DNA of 64,000 nucleotides, from positions 10,861,739 through 10,925,738 of the forward strand of contig NC_050735.1 of assembly GCF_014529535.1 (NCBI RefSeq), written 5' to 3'. Made by a program: the position numbers and the translations under genes. Every line of letters starts with the position of its first letter. The first letter of the stretch is position 1. The stretch is from Bradysia coprophila. Taxonomy: Eukaryota; Arthropoda; Insecta; Diptera; Sciaridae. A model generated the notes under the pieces. That model searched no databases. It worked only from the letters and a program-made list of their open reading frames with translations, and was not told the DNA's origin. This document shows, one piece after another, positions 1-12,859 of the stretch.

Positions 1-392
1 AATTGGACGTGCATTCGGATCGGCTCGATGTCCTCCGGCCAAATTATGGGCTAGAACTGGTGCTAGACGAGTTGTTGACCATTCCAGCCACTCATCCAAT
101 GCACCAACATTGTCCTGAGTGGGAAATAAATATTTGACGGCAGCATTGCTAGAGAAGATTTCGGTTCCGCAGTCGAGTTTTAAAATCGGCAAATGTTGCA
201 CATCGGTTGTAGATGTGGCTAGATTTGAAAGCGATTTTTATTGTCAACATAAGAATTGCATTATGCCACACCAACAATTTCACACTCACTGCTAATATTT
301 TTCTGCTCCACAATAACCTCTTTCTTGGCCAATTTTGCGGAAATCAATAACTTCAATCCAAATGGATTCCCCTTGTTTGTATAAATGATCAT
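1..392 (-). CDS. MetRS: Methionyl-tRNA synthetase, cytosolic, N-terminal part (partial)
   Basis: Two exons on the minus strand: 392..290 and 218..1, continuing past the left edge. The intron 289..219 is 71 nt, with donor GTGAGT and an acceptor after TCTAG, and the reading frame is kept. The protein begins MIIYTNKGNPFGLKLLISAK. Exon 2 encodes a glutathione-S-transferase-like stretch with LPILKLDCGTEIFSSNAAVKY and a following WLEWSTTRLAPVLAHNL. This is the N-terminal GST-like domain of animal cytosolic MetRS, which serves protein-protein docking; the catalytic HIGH/KMSKS core lies outside the window. The start at 392 is chosen because the upstream in-frame ATG at 470 adds a stretch unlike the family. 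The identification rests on family resemblance of the GST-like domain. Confidence 0.78.
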
Positions 393-904
393 GTTTTTGC
401 CACTAAATTCTGTTGATGCTGACTTTAATGATACAATTTGATTAATAAATAGAGCCGATGAAACTGTCACGTTTAAAGGAAATTATTTGCCGCGTGTGAT
501 CAATTTCATCAGAAAAATTGAGTTTGACTGACTGATGTAAAATTTATAGTGCATAGAGTGGGGATGTATTTTCGTTTAGCCGGTACATTACCTGTGTGTA
601 AATGTCATCGAGCTGTCATTCTTGGAATGGCTAAAATCAACGATTGAGAGTTTTTAGTTTTTTTTACTTTTTATATCGACCACCGTCGGATTTTATACTC
701 ATTGTTTACAACAGCACGAAACTGAAGATCTTCGATCGTCCGAAGTTTCATTCATACTCTTTAAAAATCAATTCCAAAGTGAGCTTCTTAAACGTTTGTT
801 AGATCTACGTTCCTAGGACTTTAGTTATGAGGTTATCACTTTCATGAGTGAGGCTCAATGTTCAAGTTTCTTATTTAACATCATCATATCATAAAGTTAT
901 GCTT
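393..904. other. Upstream region of MetRS, no gene seen
   Basis: This stretch holds the presumed promoter and 5' untranslated region of the leftward MetRS gene. I see no open frame resembling a protein, no RNA gene and no clear core promoter motif. Confidence 0.4.
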
Positions 905-960
905 AGGTGGCGCTGTCGATCAAAGGAAACCACAAAAATATATGGGAAAGACCAAGGTTG

Positions 961-1254
961 TCAGAATCTGCAGAGATTCCGGTCAGAATCTGCAGAGATT
1001 CCGGTCAGAATCTGCAGAGATTCCGGTCAGAATCTGCAGAGATTCCGGTCAGAATCTGCAGAGATTCCGGTCAGAATCTGCAGAGATTCCGGTCAGAATC
1101 TGCAGAGATTCCGGTCAGAATCTGCAGAGATTCCGGTCAGAATCTGCAGTGATTCCGGTCAGAATCTGCAGAGATTCCGGTCAGAATCTGCAGAGATTCC
1201 GGTCAGAATCTGCAGAGATTCCGGGCCGAATCTGTAGAGATTCCGGTCAGAATC
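961..1254. repeat. 22-bp minisatellite, about 13 copies
   Basis: The unit TCAGAATCTGCAGAGATTCCGG is repeated head to tail about 13 times. The first ten or so copies are nearly identical (one has CAGTGATT in place of CAGAGATT) and the last two are decayed. Each unit contains GAATCT-GCAG-AGATTC, an inverted repeat with 6-bp arms and a 4-base loop, so every unit could form a small hairpin. The array reads open in three frames only because the period and composition avoid stops, and it is not coding. Confidence 0.95.
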
Positions 1255-1455
1255 GGCTGAAATTCCACTCAGCTAATTGTGCAGGATGCTAATGATAACC
1301 CTGTGGAATGTTAATTATATTTCCTAGGAACGCTAATTATCTTTGTGGTTATAGTACCGACTTTATCATTTCAAAATGAAAATTATCATTTCGGTTATTA
1401 TACCTTCATGTACTCTTTCGCATTTTAAGAATTATCATTGTCGTACACACTCGTA

Positions 1456-1706
1456 AATATAGTGTGGAGGTAATGCCATTCAGTTGCACAGCCTAGCACA
1501 TAAGTTCGATGCCAATATCTTTTTTTTAATTGTTGACCTCTATTTACTTATATTTCACCAAATATTTTCACTATCTCACAACAGATGTCCCAGCTTTCTA
1601 TTCCAGTTTTTGCTTTTAACAAACGGATAAGATGGCGTTTGTATCGAACTTTCGTGCCACAGCACTTCTGATTCGGTCAGATATGGCATTACCTCCACAC
1701 TATATT
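1456..1706. mobile_element. MITE with perfect 24-bp terminal inverted repeats (family A)
   Basis: The two ends, 1456..1479 and 1683..1706, are exact 24-bp reverse complements (core AGTGTGGAGGTAATGCCAT). The 251-bp element has no coding capacity. Its interior (ACATAAGTTCGATGCC, and later GATGGCGTTTGTATCGAACT) recurs at 17985..18217 and weakly at 17565..17690, so this is a dispersed family. A TA-type target duplication is possible but ambiguous because the flanks are AT-rich. Confidence 0.85.
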
Positions 1707-1799
1707 AACCTTGGGAAAGACCAAGGCTGTAAAGTGTACAGCCCTGGAAATACTCGCAATCCTGCTGAAATAATGACAGCGCCACCTTGACAACTCTCG

Positions 1800-2563
1800 A
1801 GTGTAACTCTATGTCTCATATCATTAAAAAATCAATGTCATCGCATAAATAGCATTTATGAATATAAGAAATGCGGTTTCGGATGTTTTTATGATATAAC
1901 ACTACAGGCTGAAGTTAGGAAAAGGTATTGTATTATCCATTACACCCTTTACTATTGATAGTCCGATAAATCTTCTTTTTGTTTGTATCGAGGGCATAAG
2001 TATAATAGAACTGCTCGATGTATTGTAACAAAACTAAATAACCAATCTCTTCCTTGCCAAAACAAAAATCGAACAAAATAAGTCATCATGTGGAAGGAAT
2101 AGATTTTGAAAATTGTTATCGTCACTACCGCAAAAATCAGGGATGGCACTGCCTTCGAGTCGGTCTTTTGAGATACGAAATTTAAAAATCAAAACCATTT
2201 GTTAGGAAAATAAATTTTCGATCACATTGTCCATGAAAATATTGTTCGGTGAAGCGACAGAAGTGACCGATTTTCCGACAGCGTCAATCATTGAGAGTCC
2301 TGTGAAATAGTGCTCAAATCCACAATCTATTTCGACGCCAGCCTACAATATCCAAAGTAAGTTTACTCTGCTTCATATATTGGGGGCTTCGGTTTTTCGA
2401 TTTACACACATTCACAAACACATGCGTATCTCATACAAGCACATCGATCAGACATTTGTTCCATTGTGAATTACTCGAACGTATTGCGAAGAAGAGACAA
2501 ATTGTCAGAAAAAAATTCCAATTTTTTGTTCAATTTCTTGCAAGAAATCAATAAATTTCAACA
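1800..2563. other. Intergenic region upstream of COX7C
   Basis: No coding frame or RNA gene is visible. The right end is the presumed promoter and 5' UTR of the COX7C gene; no decisive core promoter motif is seen. Confidence 0.4.
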
Positions 2564-3613
2564 ATGTTGTTCGGTCAAAGCGTAAAATTAATGGGACGCC
2601 AGTTGATGCAAAATACTGTGCGTAACGGATCCCATGGAGGTGTTCCCGGAGAGGTAAGAGTTATGGGTTTTTGATGCAGTTATGTAATTTTAACCTTAAA
2701 GACTGACTGATAATTCAGTGACAGAACACGGTACCACTTGATATTATAAATTGGCTGACCATTTTTCCAACACCCAATGCTCCCCAGTCACAAACCGGAT
2801 CGTATTCCACGTTTTCGGTCTCGATTTTCATTATTTTGAAGTCCACAGATTTTGCTCTGTTTTGGTCAGCCATTTTTCGATTCCAGGCCTGACATCTCCT
2901 ATTCAATTTTATTGACTTCACATTTGAAAAGTTTTGTTTCAAAACTCTGATTTAGGCAAAATGCTGCTTAGATTGTCATGGAATAATCAAACAAGCTAAC
3001 GACGCTGGTTAATAATGACCATACGTCGAAATAGACCGTGTAGATCTCAGGAGGTTGCCTGCACCAAAATATTGTTAACATTTGAGAGAAAATCGTGAAA
3101 TGGAGGGTTTAGAGTATCCAGAAATCCCATGCATTCAAAGAAACCGGATATTTCAATCAATCTTGACTATTCCAAATGACTGTCTTTAGATACGCTTAAT
3201 CAGATGACGCGTTAAAGTTAAACGTTTTCAACCGACAACTTTTGTGTAAGGCTATCCACTTCATTTGGGTAAAAACGGGCTCGTCATCTAACTCTTCTAT
3301 TTAATGTGTTTTATGAAAAGTCTGGCTCGGTCGTTATCCTAGACTGAAAATCGAAATAATTTTTGGAATTTAATTGTGATAAGAATCTCTTGAATGTGCC
3401 TCCACAGCTGTCGCGTCCTAATTTTGAAAACTAGCATTAACAAATCTGTTCGATTTGACAGATTGAATTCTCAAATTTTTCCCATTTCCTTTTCAGAATC
3501 TCCCGTTCCAGATCCAAAACAGATACCGATTAACTGCATTGTTCATTCTGTTCTTTGGAAGTGGAATCGCCGCCCCCTTCATGATTGTCAGACATCAACT
3601 GCTTAAGAAGTAA
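2564..3613 (+). CDS. COX7C: Cytochrome c oxidase subunit 7C, mitochondrial
   Basis: Exons 2564..2653 and 3497..3613 give a 68-residue protein. It begins MLFGQSVKLMGRQLMQNTVR, followed by the conserved HGGVPGE at the exon border, then NLPFQIQNRYRLTALF, one hydrophobic membrane span (FILFFGSGIAAPFMIV) and the C-terminal RHQLLKK. COX7C is a single-span nuclear-encoded subunit of respiratory complex IV in the inner mitochondrial membrane; the Arg-rich start is its presequence. The 843-nt intron has a GTAAGA donor and a TTTCAG acceptor. A GTAAGAG at 3624 and a TTCAG near 3695 suggest a second intron in the 3' UTR. The length matches the family. Confidence 0.93.
2654..3496. other. COX7C intron; unexplained minus-strand open frame inside
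   Basis: Within this intron a 75-codon minus-strand frame spans 2942..2715 and contains MADQNRAKSVDFKIMK and a later WGALGVGKMVSQF. I do not recognise it. It could be chance, a small gene or a decayed retrocopy. Confidence 0.25.
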
Positions 3614-4003
3614 ATTAGTCTAGGTAAGAGCATCATTCGGACGTCGTTGTTATCGATTGGATATCTAAGAAAATGAATTTTCTTTTTGCTTCAGATTGTT
3701 CAGAACTATTCATCATTCTTAGCAATTGCCGTTAGTAAAGGATGAACTCCCGCACCATCTTGGAAATATTTAATGTAACACGATTGCGTGTAATACAAAA
3801 ATAGAAATTTAAATCGAAAATCGTTTCACTTGTCGACCATACCTGTTAGTCCCGTGGTACCACTTATGGTATTGTAACAGCAACTCCAAAAGTAACAAAA
3901 ATTCCAAGTTCACGGTTTTCATGATTCATAAATTTATTTCGAAATCGTAGACCCCACCGACCCTCGCGCAACACCAATTCAGTCACAATTCACACAACTT
4001 AAT

Positions 4004-7000
4004 CTATTTATGCTTCGTGATAGTCGTACTTTGATTTTGCTTACTTCCACTCAACACAATATACGGACTGTGCGTCTCCTTTTGTTTGTGCTGCAGCATG
4101 GTCAACGTGCCCAGTGGAGTGTCGGTACTGCTCATTTTCATCATCAGACCATCTTGTTCGTTTTTCTTCAAACGTTTTTCGATTTTATTTTTACCGGGTC
4201 CTTTGCCATGGAATTTGTGGGACAGATAACGGAACGCTTCCTTTTCGTTCAACAAACGGCCATTATCGTCGATATATTCCAGCTTAACATTCGGTCGATA
4301 GCTGTCTTTCTCTCTGAATTCGCTGATTGGACCGGCGTGGTAGCGATCTCGTCGCTGGAACTTATCGTCGTCTCTGCAATGAAAATTAAATTTATTTTTA
4401 ATGAATAATTAACCGAGAGAACGCTTTATGAAACTCACGCATACGCTTTATCCTCAATTGAGTAATTCTTTGCCTGCAAATGAGCCATCCGCGTGTTACT
4501 GGGACGATTTGTTTCTTCCCTTTCCAAATAACCTTTCGACAAAGCCAGTTTCAAAGCGGCACCCATTCCGGAGCCCACATCTGGTTCTTCGTCTAAAATA
4601 GCCACTTCAGTCATTTCATTCGATTTGTCCTCCACTACTGCCTCCAATTCCGGATTGACCGAATTCCATGTTCCACCGATGTCTCGCTTTTCTTCAGCGG
4701 CCTCATCTGGCTCAAAAGTTTCTTGTTCGAAGTCCATCATATCGTTGGCATCCTCGTCACGATTACCAGACATTCCGTACGTGGGTATGTCGCCGAGCGT
4801 TCGACAAAATTCGGCAGTTGCATTCATACAAATATTATTGTCTTTAAATTCCGCGTCACCATTCTCTTCATCGGATTCTGCTTCCATTTTCACCGACTGA
4901 TCGGTCTCCTCTGGCAACAATGTCTTCGTGATCAACGATTCCTTCTGTTTGATTCGACGTGCCTTGGATAGAATTTTCTCCAGTTCATTGTCTTCCTCTT
5001 CTACTTTGATATCCTTGAAGTCTGTATCGTTCACATCGTCATTGTCAACGGACTCGTTGTGAACACGAAGCCGTTTTCCGTAATCCTTGGACGACTCACT
5101 GGATCCACCAAGAGGTAGCAGATCTTCAGCCTTTAAATGTTGCCGCAGCTTCTTGACTTTCTTTTTCGGTTTCTTGAATCTGAAAATGGAATTTTTATTT
5201 GGTTTGGAACGAAATGGAAATGGTCGTCTTATCTTACTTGGCAATTTCGTCGTCAGTATAAACATCGGAGGCTAATTTCAATGACGTATCATCCAACGAT
5301 TCCAATCTCTTTCCGGCTAATTTGGTTTTGATCTAGCAAAGATAATGGTTAGCGACAGAGTGTCAAGGAATTAATGACAAATGCTTACCTCCAACAATCG
5401 TCGTTTCTGAGCCTGAACATCTGCCAGATTTTCGCCGATGGAAAAAGAACTTGATTGTACACCATCGATTTCCTCATCATATTTACCCAAAACGTTCCGG
5501 TTGATCTGTTCACCAAATTGGTCGAATTGTTCCTCGTACACATCGTACCCATATTTGTTAGGGTTCTTTTTCTTGACCTCGGTATTCTGAAAATTTAATG
5601 GTCACAAATTGATTCATCTATTCAAACTCGTCGTTCTGTTCGCCTCTTACCTTCTTATATCTTTCATCGTCCACCATATTCACATTTATCAATTCATCCT
5701 CATCTTCCGCCAAAACTTCGTGATCTTTCAGCGTTAAAATGATCGTTTTACCTTCGCCGAACGAATCCAAGCCGTGCCCGACCTTCAAACCCTTCAAACT
5801 CTTCTCTCCATAATTGTTACGGTTCGCCTTTCTCACATCCGGCTTGGTGAATTCAGCGTCCATTTCTTCCAACATTTGAGCTCGCTTCTGAGCCTCAACT
5901 TTGGACTTCTCTTTCTCACGACTGTGTTCGATCCACGCATTTATGTCATCAAAATCGTCGGATTCGCCCAATCCCTTGACACTTTTCAGCTTGCTGTCGA
6001 TTTGACGTTTTTCTTTCTTCTGGCGAAATTTCTCTCTCAATCTGAAATTATTGGAAACGTTAGTGATGTAGTTAAAAAGCGGAGTCTAGATGAAGGTCTC
6101 ACTTTTCAGCCTGCAATTTTTCAGCAATATTGTCAGCTGGCTTGTGAAGAAACTCGCCCCACTCATCTTTATGCATCTTAAGTCCATCGGCACTTTTCCT
6201 GGGCTCTTGATTCGATGGCTGAGAATCTACTTCCAACGGCTTAAGGCCTAACTTTGCACGCAGCTTGTTGGTTTCAGATATTGACAACACATCACCTGCA
6301 CCGCCTTCGGGAATCGGTGACGGCGATCTCGCTGGCCTTGAAATAATTGGAGCTGGTGGCGGTCTGCTGGAAATTGATGGTGCTGGCGGTGGTTTCGATG
6401 AAATGATCGGAGCTGGAGGTGGATCAATGACTTCCACAACATCAGAACCTAAATTAGACGAAAAATTAAAGTTCAGTTTGTACGTGACGAGTGTTTGTTG
6501 TTGTAATATATTTACTGTCGCTGTGATAGTCATCTCGATTCGATCCCCGTGCCGATCGACTGCTGCCATGCCTGGGCTCATGTCTCCTTGTTTTGTCAGA
6601 TTTATGCTTCTTATGACGATCTTTTCGGTCTTTCTCCCGTTCTCGTTCCGATCGGCTACTACCTGTTGACATTAAAGATACGAAACGGTTGTGCTTTAAT
6701 TGCATACAAAACGAACAACACGAGAGTTTTCTCTTGGGAAATGTCATGCGCACATTCATGCTGTGCGTGCATATCCTGAATGCAATACATTTTTAATGAA
6801 TTCATCATATCTCTACTCTGACCAAGGACATTGGTACGCCTACATAAACCTTGTGGGTGTTTGATAGATTGACAAAAATTTCGGAAATATTTGAACGGTT
6901 CTCGGTGACATTCCTTTTAGAAATATAGATAAGGAACGGAATGAACATTCCAACCATGGATGCACATCAGCGAAATTACCCTCCACGCTACGAATTCTAT

Positions 7001-8331
7001 GACGAAACTAGTTTTACTATTGTTAATCAGCCGAGCTGCTCTAGTAATTTTATTTTAAATCTTTGCTGAACGATGAAACATTTTTTTCTTTTGGTATTAC
7101 AAGGTCGCCCAAACCAAACTTCGGTTAACAGAAACTATCCCAGAGAGCTAGAGATACTGAACAACCTGACCACAATTGTGATCGAAGACGTAACGCTGTT
7201 CTGCACCTGCCAAGAATACAAAACGTACGCAATTTCCTACCAAGGAACAAAGGTATACAGAGTTCTGCTACAAAAATGTGTGCGAACCGAAAAATCACCC
7301 TTTTCTCAAAGATATTTACAGTACGCGAAAACACCGACTGTTGCACTTATTGTTGCACCGGTAATCGATACAGCACATCGCTTAACTTTATTCTGTACGA
7401 TCTGCACGAAAATGGAATAATGTCCGTGTTTAATACATCGGGACATTTCGGTAACTATGTTCAAGTAAAAATTGCTGGCCAAATAGTTGGCTCGATACAG
7501 AGAACGTCGGCCTTATTATGTAGGCCAAAGTTTTTGATTCGGAATGCAAACGGTGAGGTAATATTCAAAATCAAAAGAGTGGTGTGTTTACCTCTGTGCT
7601 TCTGGTCAGAGATTGATTTTTTTGTAAGCTACTGACTCTATGTTGTGACCATCAAACTGAATGCATTTTTTTTTCACCGGGATATAGGTCTACAACATGG
7701 ATGACGAAGAAGTCGGAAAAATAACGAGACATTGGACTGGCTGTTGTAATGTGTCGTCTGACACATTTAGTATAAAATTTCCAAGAGATGCCGACGTTCT
7801 CACGAAAGCCCTGTTGATTGGTGCATGCTTATGCGTTGTGAGTAGAATGGAACTTTAATTCTAATTGAAAATTTCGGTTAATTCGAACGATTAAATGTAG
7901 GATTTTACGAGCTTTGAAACGGAAGAAGGCACTCTAGTTTAATTTAATCGCAACGGGCTGAGTAAATTGGAACATATCTTTGCTGGCCTGCTTCCCGAAT
8001 GAATGTCATTATTTTGTGTGGATTTTCATCAAGAAATGTTGAAATTCGTCAATCAAATCATCTGAATGTTGTGGTGAATTAAATGTATATAAATGTCGAA
8101 CAAAAACCTCAAATAATTCTTATTTTATTAACCATCGTCGAGGTGCGAGGATGTGTCGATTCGATCAAAATTCGATTAATTTGTCCTGGAATCCAGGAAC
8201 CAGAGCAAAGACGCTACAAAAGATTTTGAACTAAATTTACCTCTGATTGCTTCGGCAGTGTCTCGGTCTCGTGGATCCGGAGATCGATCCCTCTTTCTGG
8301 ATTCTTTTTTATGCTTTTTTGTAGAAGCCAT
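4004..8331 (-). CDS. SART1: SART1, U4/U6.U5 tri-snRNP-associated splicing factor
   Basis: Eight minus-strand exons: 8331..8241, 6662..6516, 6448..6103, 6041..5651, 5586..5389, 5332..5238, 5179..4439 and 4373..4004. They total 792 codons, close to the roughly 800 of human SART1. The protein opens with basic [19 protein letters not shown], then an Arg/Glu/Lys-rich stretch, a proline segment with three PPPAP units, and charged coiled-coil-like middle exons. The conserved C-terminus includes DDLLPLG-like [44 protein letters not shown] and [13 protein letters not shown]1 is required for recruitment of the tri-snRNP to the spliceosome in the nucleus. The 1,578-nt first intron contains a whole scramblase gene on the other strand. 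All internal junctions are GT-AG and keep frame. The identification is firm. Confidence 0.93.
6941..7942 (+). CDS. Phospholipid scramblase family protein, nested in a SART1 intron
   Basis: Five exons, 6941..7043, 7104..7252, 7312..7623, 7688..7837 and 7901..7942, give 251 residues. The introns are about 50-65 nt. Family landmarks in order: [18 protein letters not shown], then [20 protein letters not shown] (the signature seen in human PLSCR1 as a VFFAVEDTDCCTRNCCG-like segment), [28 protein letters not shown], the calcium-site-like segment [14 protein letters not shown], and the C-terminal hydrophobic helix [15 protein letters not shown]. Scramblases move phospholipids between membrane leaflets or act as lipid-binding regulators. 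The long proline-rich N-terminus of many PLSCRs is absent, and I see no CCCPCC palmitoylation cluster. A start at 6941 or the in-frame ATG at 6956 is possible. The gene lies wholly inside the first intron of SART1, on the opposite strand. Confidence 0.88.
7943..8240. other. Remainder of SART1 intron 1 after the scramblase
   Basis: This is 3' UTR and flank of the nested scramblase, up to the SART1 exon 1 donor. No further gene is seen. Confidence 0.4.
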
Positions 8332-8521
8332 GATAATTAATCTTTTCACTGAATTTAGGAGATAGGACCTTTTTACAATAACAAACTTGTGTGTTGTGTT
8401 TAGCTAAATGATTCTGTCACTGCTGTGCACTGTCATAACCGCACAATGTTGTTTTAAAACGTTTGACATTTTCTGGAGCACGTTCATTTAAATTTTTTCT
8501 GATGACTGCGTTCACATACCA

Positions 8522-8959
8522 ATAGAGTGTTATGATGAACACGGTTCTGAAAGAACCAGGTTAAGACAACTCTGAGTTGATCACGAATGCGGTGACACAC
8601 AAATTGAGTTCAGCGGCTACGAAGTTTATATGAAAAAGACAACGTAACAAAAACAAAATTCCGAATTTTCCTAAAAAACATTTTCTTCAAGTTGATTTCA
8701 CACACAATCTGTACTGAGTGCGTTTATCGATTTCGGTGTCAACCGCCCTCGTGGGTGTCTTAACCTGTTCTTTCAGAACCTTGATGATGAAAGAGAAGAA
8801 GATATTTTGACAAGTATCCCAAGGCAAGTTGAAATAAACTGGTCTTCTATCCTCTCACTCTCAACGTACCTCGTTGAAAGAGAAGCAAATATTTTGACAG
8901 GTACCTCAAGTTATATTTAACTAGTCGTCGGTCTTCTCGCTCCGATCATAACACTCTAT
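8522..8959. mobile_element. MITE-like element with 15-bp ends and inner inverted repeat
   Basis: ATAGAGTGTTATGAT at 8522..8536 is matched by its reverse complement at 8945..8959. A second inverted pair lies inside: GGTTCTGAAAGAACCAGG near 8543 and its near-complement ending near 8782. The right half has an imperfect tandem duplication of about 70 bp (AAAGAGAAG..ATATTTTGACA at about 8795 and 8875). No open frame of note. It sits about 190 bp upstream of the SART1 start codon, so it may lie in that promoter. Confidence 0.7.
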
Positions 8960-9113
8960 CCTCTATCCTATAACTGGTCCGAATTTTGTTTCTATCTTTC
9001 TCTCTTTCGCAAAATTTCGTATGCCGATCCAACATTAAAGATAAAAAAATAGAATACGACACTGGATATCTTCACATGCCTTCCAGAATGTTAAAAGAGA
9101 GTAGGAATGTTGA

Positions 9114-9251
9114 CATCGAGCTCAGTTAAATTAACTGGTTTTTCCACTGTATAGTTTCAAAAGAGCGGAAAAAGACCACTTATTCAACTGTTTCAAAATT
9201 TGTATGTCCTACTAACTAGGAACAAACATGTTAATTTAACTGAGCTCGATG
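9114..9251. mobile_element. MITE-like foldback with perfect 22-bp ends
   Basis: The ends, 9114..9135 and 9230..9251, are exact reverse complements (CATCGAGCTCAGTTAAATTA and following bases). The 138-bp element has no coding capacity. Its TCAGTTAAATTTAACTG-type end resembles the ends at 13338..13465. Confidence 0.8.
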
Positions 9252-9471
9252 GGGAAATACACTCTTTTTGACATTATCCTTTAACACTATATGGGCAAAT
9301 CCATGTAATTTCTTCCATCATGATGTAAGAACGGCGATTTTGAGAGTATTTCCGTTGTCCTACGGGTTTCTTATCTTCGAAAATGTTTTCGGGGATCCTC
9401 GATTCATAAACAAAAACTTTTGATCTTATTTTTCTAGCTTCTGTACGTCCTAGACGACAAATAACTATTGT

Positions 9472-9577
9472 GTATCTGTTTTGGACGATTGTTTTTAGGC
9501 AATTTCGTGAGTTGTACCCCGAGCGAAGTGAGGGCTACATGCAAAAGTGCCTAAACGTTATCGTCCAAAACAGATAC
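9472..9577. repeat. 106-bp foldback with CGAGCGAAG loop motif
   Basis: GTATCTGTTTTGGACGAT at 9472..9489 is the exact reverse complement of 9560..9577. Inner arms TTTTTAGGCA and TGCCTAAA extend the stem. The centre is itself foldable, GTACCCCGAGCGAAGTGAGG, and resembles the centre of the foldback at 52461..52621. Confidence 0.75.
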
Positions 9578-10263
9578 TCAAAAAATTTTTCATGTAAGCG
9601 GTCGAAAACCAGAGAAAAATCTCAAAACTCTCTCATTTTCAGCGCCGACACGTGAAAATAACTTTTTTGATTCACCCAAAGTTCTGAAGCGCACTTACAA
9701 ACTGAATTAAAAATATTTTCAACGCTTCGTCGACATCGCGATATCCCGAACCACAGCTCCTAGCATGAACACTGAATTGATAAGTGTCAAATTTAGATGC
9801 TTCAGTGATAAGAGCTGCCGCTTAGGATTGCTTGTATTGTATGTTTTAACTCATACAACGGAAGCAAGCCCTATTGGTGATTCCATCAGAATCCGAATTA
9901 TTTCTATGTTCATGCTAGAAGCAGTGCTGTGTCCGAACCCATTAATTTATAAATTACATTTGGTAACAGTGAAAATGTCCTTACTACCACTAAGTGCCAT
10001 CATTATCATTTGTTATCTACAGTCAAAGTGAACGCTTCTCTTGTAACTGATAAGAAACTAGCTGTGTGCTCTTATAAATTCGGGCTCGCCAGATAAGGAC
10101 ATTGTAAAAGAGTGTAGTGTGTGCGGTAAAACATGTGATTTTCTTTGGATAACATTTTTTTTTGTAAATAAGAATTCATCAACAGAACACTTTCTTCCAC
10201 TTGGTGCCAACCCTGTATCGTTTTGTACATTTAAAGGACTGTAAACAACTTAAAAGCGACAAA
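9578..10263. other. Intergenic region upstream of MCCC2
   Basis: An 88-codon plus-strand open frame (9765..10031) has no recognisable domain and low-complexity hydrophobic content; I do not call it a gene. The right part is the presumed 5' region of the MCCC2 gene. Confidence 0.35.

Positions 10264-12859
<2,596 letters not shown>

Larger units (their letters stand above)
905..1787. repeat. Segment bounded by 13-bp inverted repeats, possible composite element
   Basis: AGGTGGCGCTGTC at 905..917 is matched by its exact reverse complement at 1775..1787. A 14-bp direct repeat, GGGAAAGACCAAGG, occurs at 944..957 and again at 1713..1726, one copy beyond each internal element. Inside lie the 22-bp minisatellite and a MITE. 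A sequence like the right end (CAGCGCCACC followed by a CTCT..AACTCTATG stretch) recurs near 39583..39616. I infer a terminal-inverted-repeat element that later gained insertions, but no transposase frame is present. Confidence 0.4.

Noticed and set aside
961-1254. CRISPR-like array
   Set aside because: The copies are contiguous with no spacers, and the genome is eukaryotic.
848-1292. Three overlapping open frames with repeated RICRDSGQNLQRF-type peptides
   Set aside because: They are translations of the 22-bp minisatellite, which has no stops in three frames. Nothing else suggests coding.
4010-4971. Plus-strand open frames over SART1
   Set aside because: Antisense shadows of the SART1 exons, with no family resemblance.
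7125-7346. Minus-strand open frame over the scramblase
   Set aside because: Antisense shadow of scramblase exons.
9765-10031. 88-codon frame upstream of MCCC2
   Set aside because: No domain, no splice context, composition like the flank.
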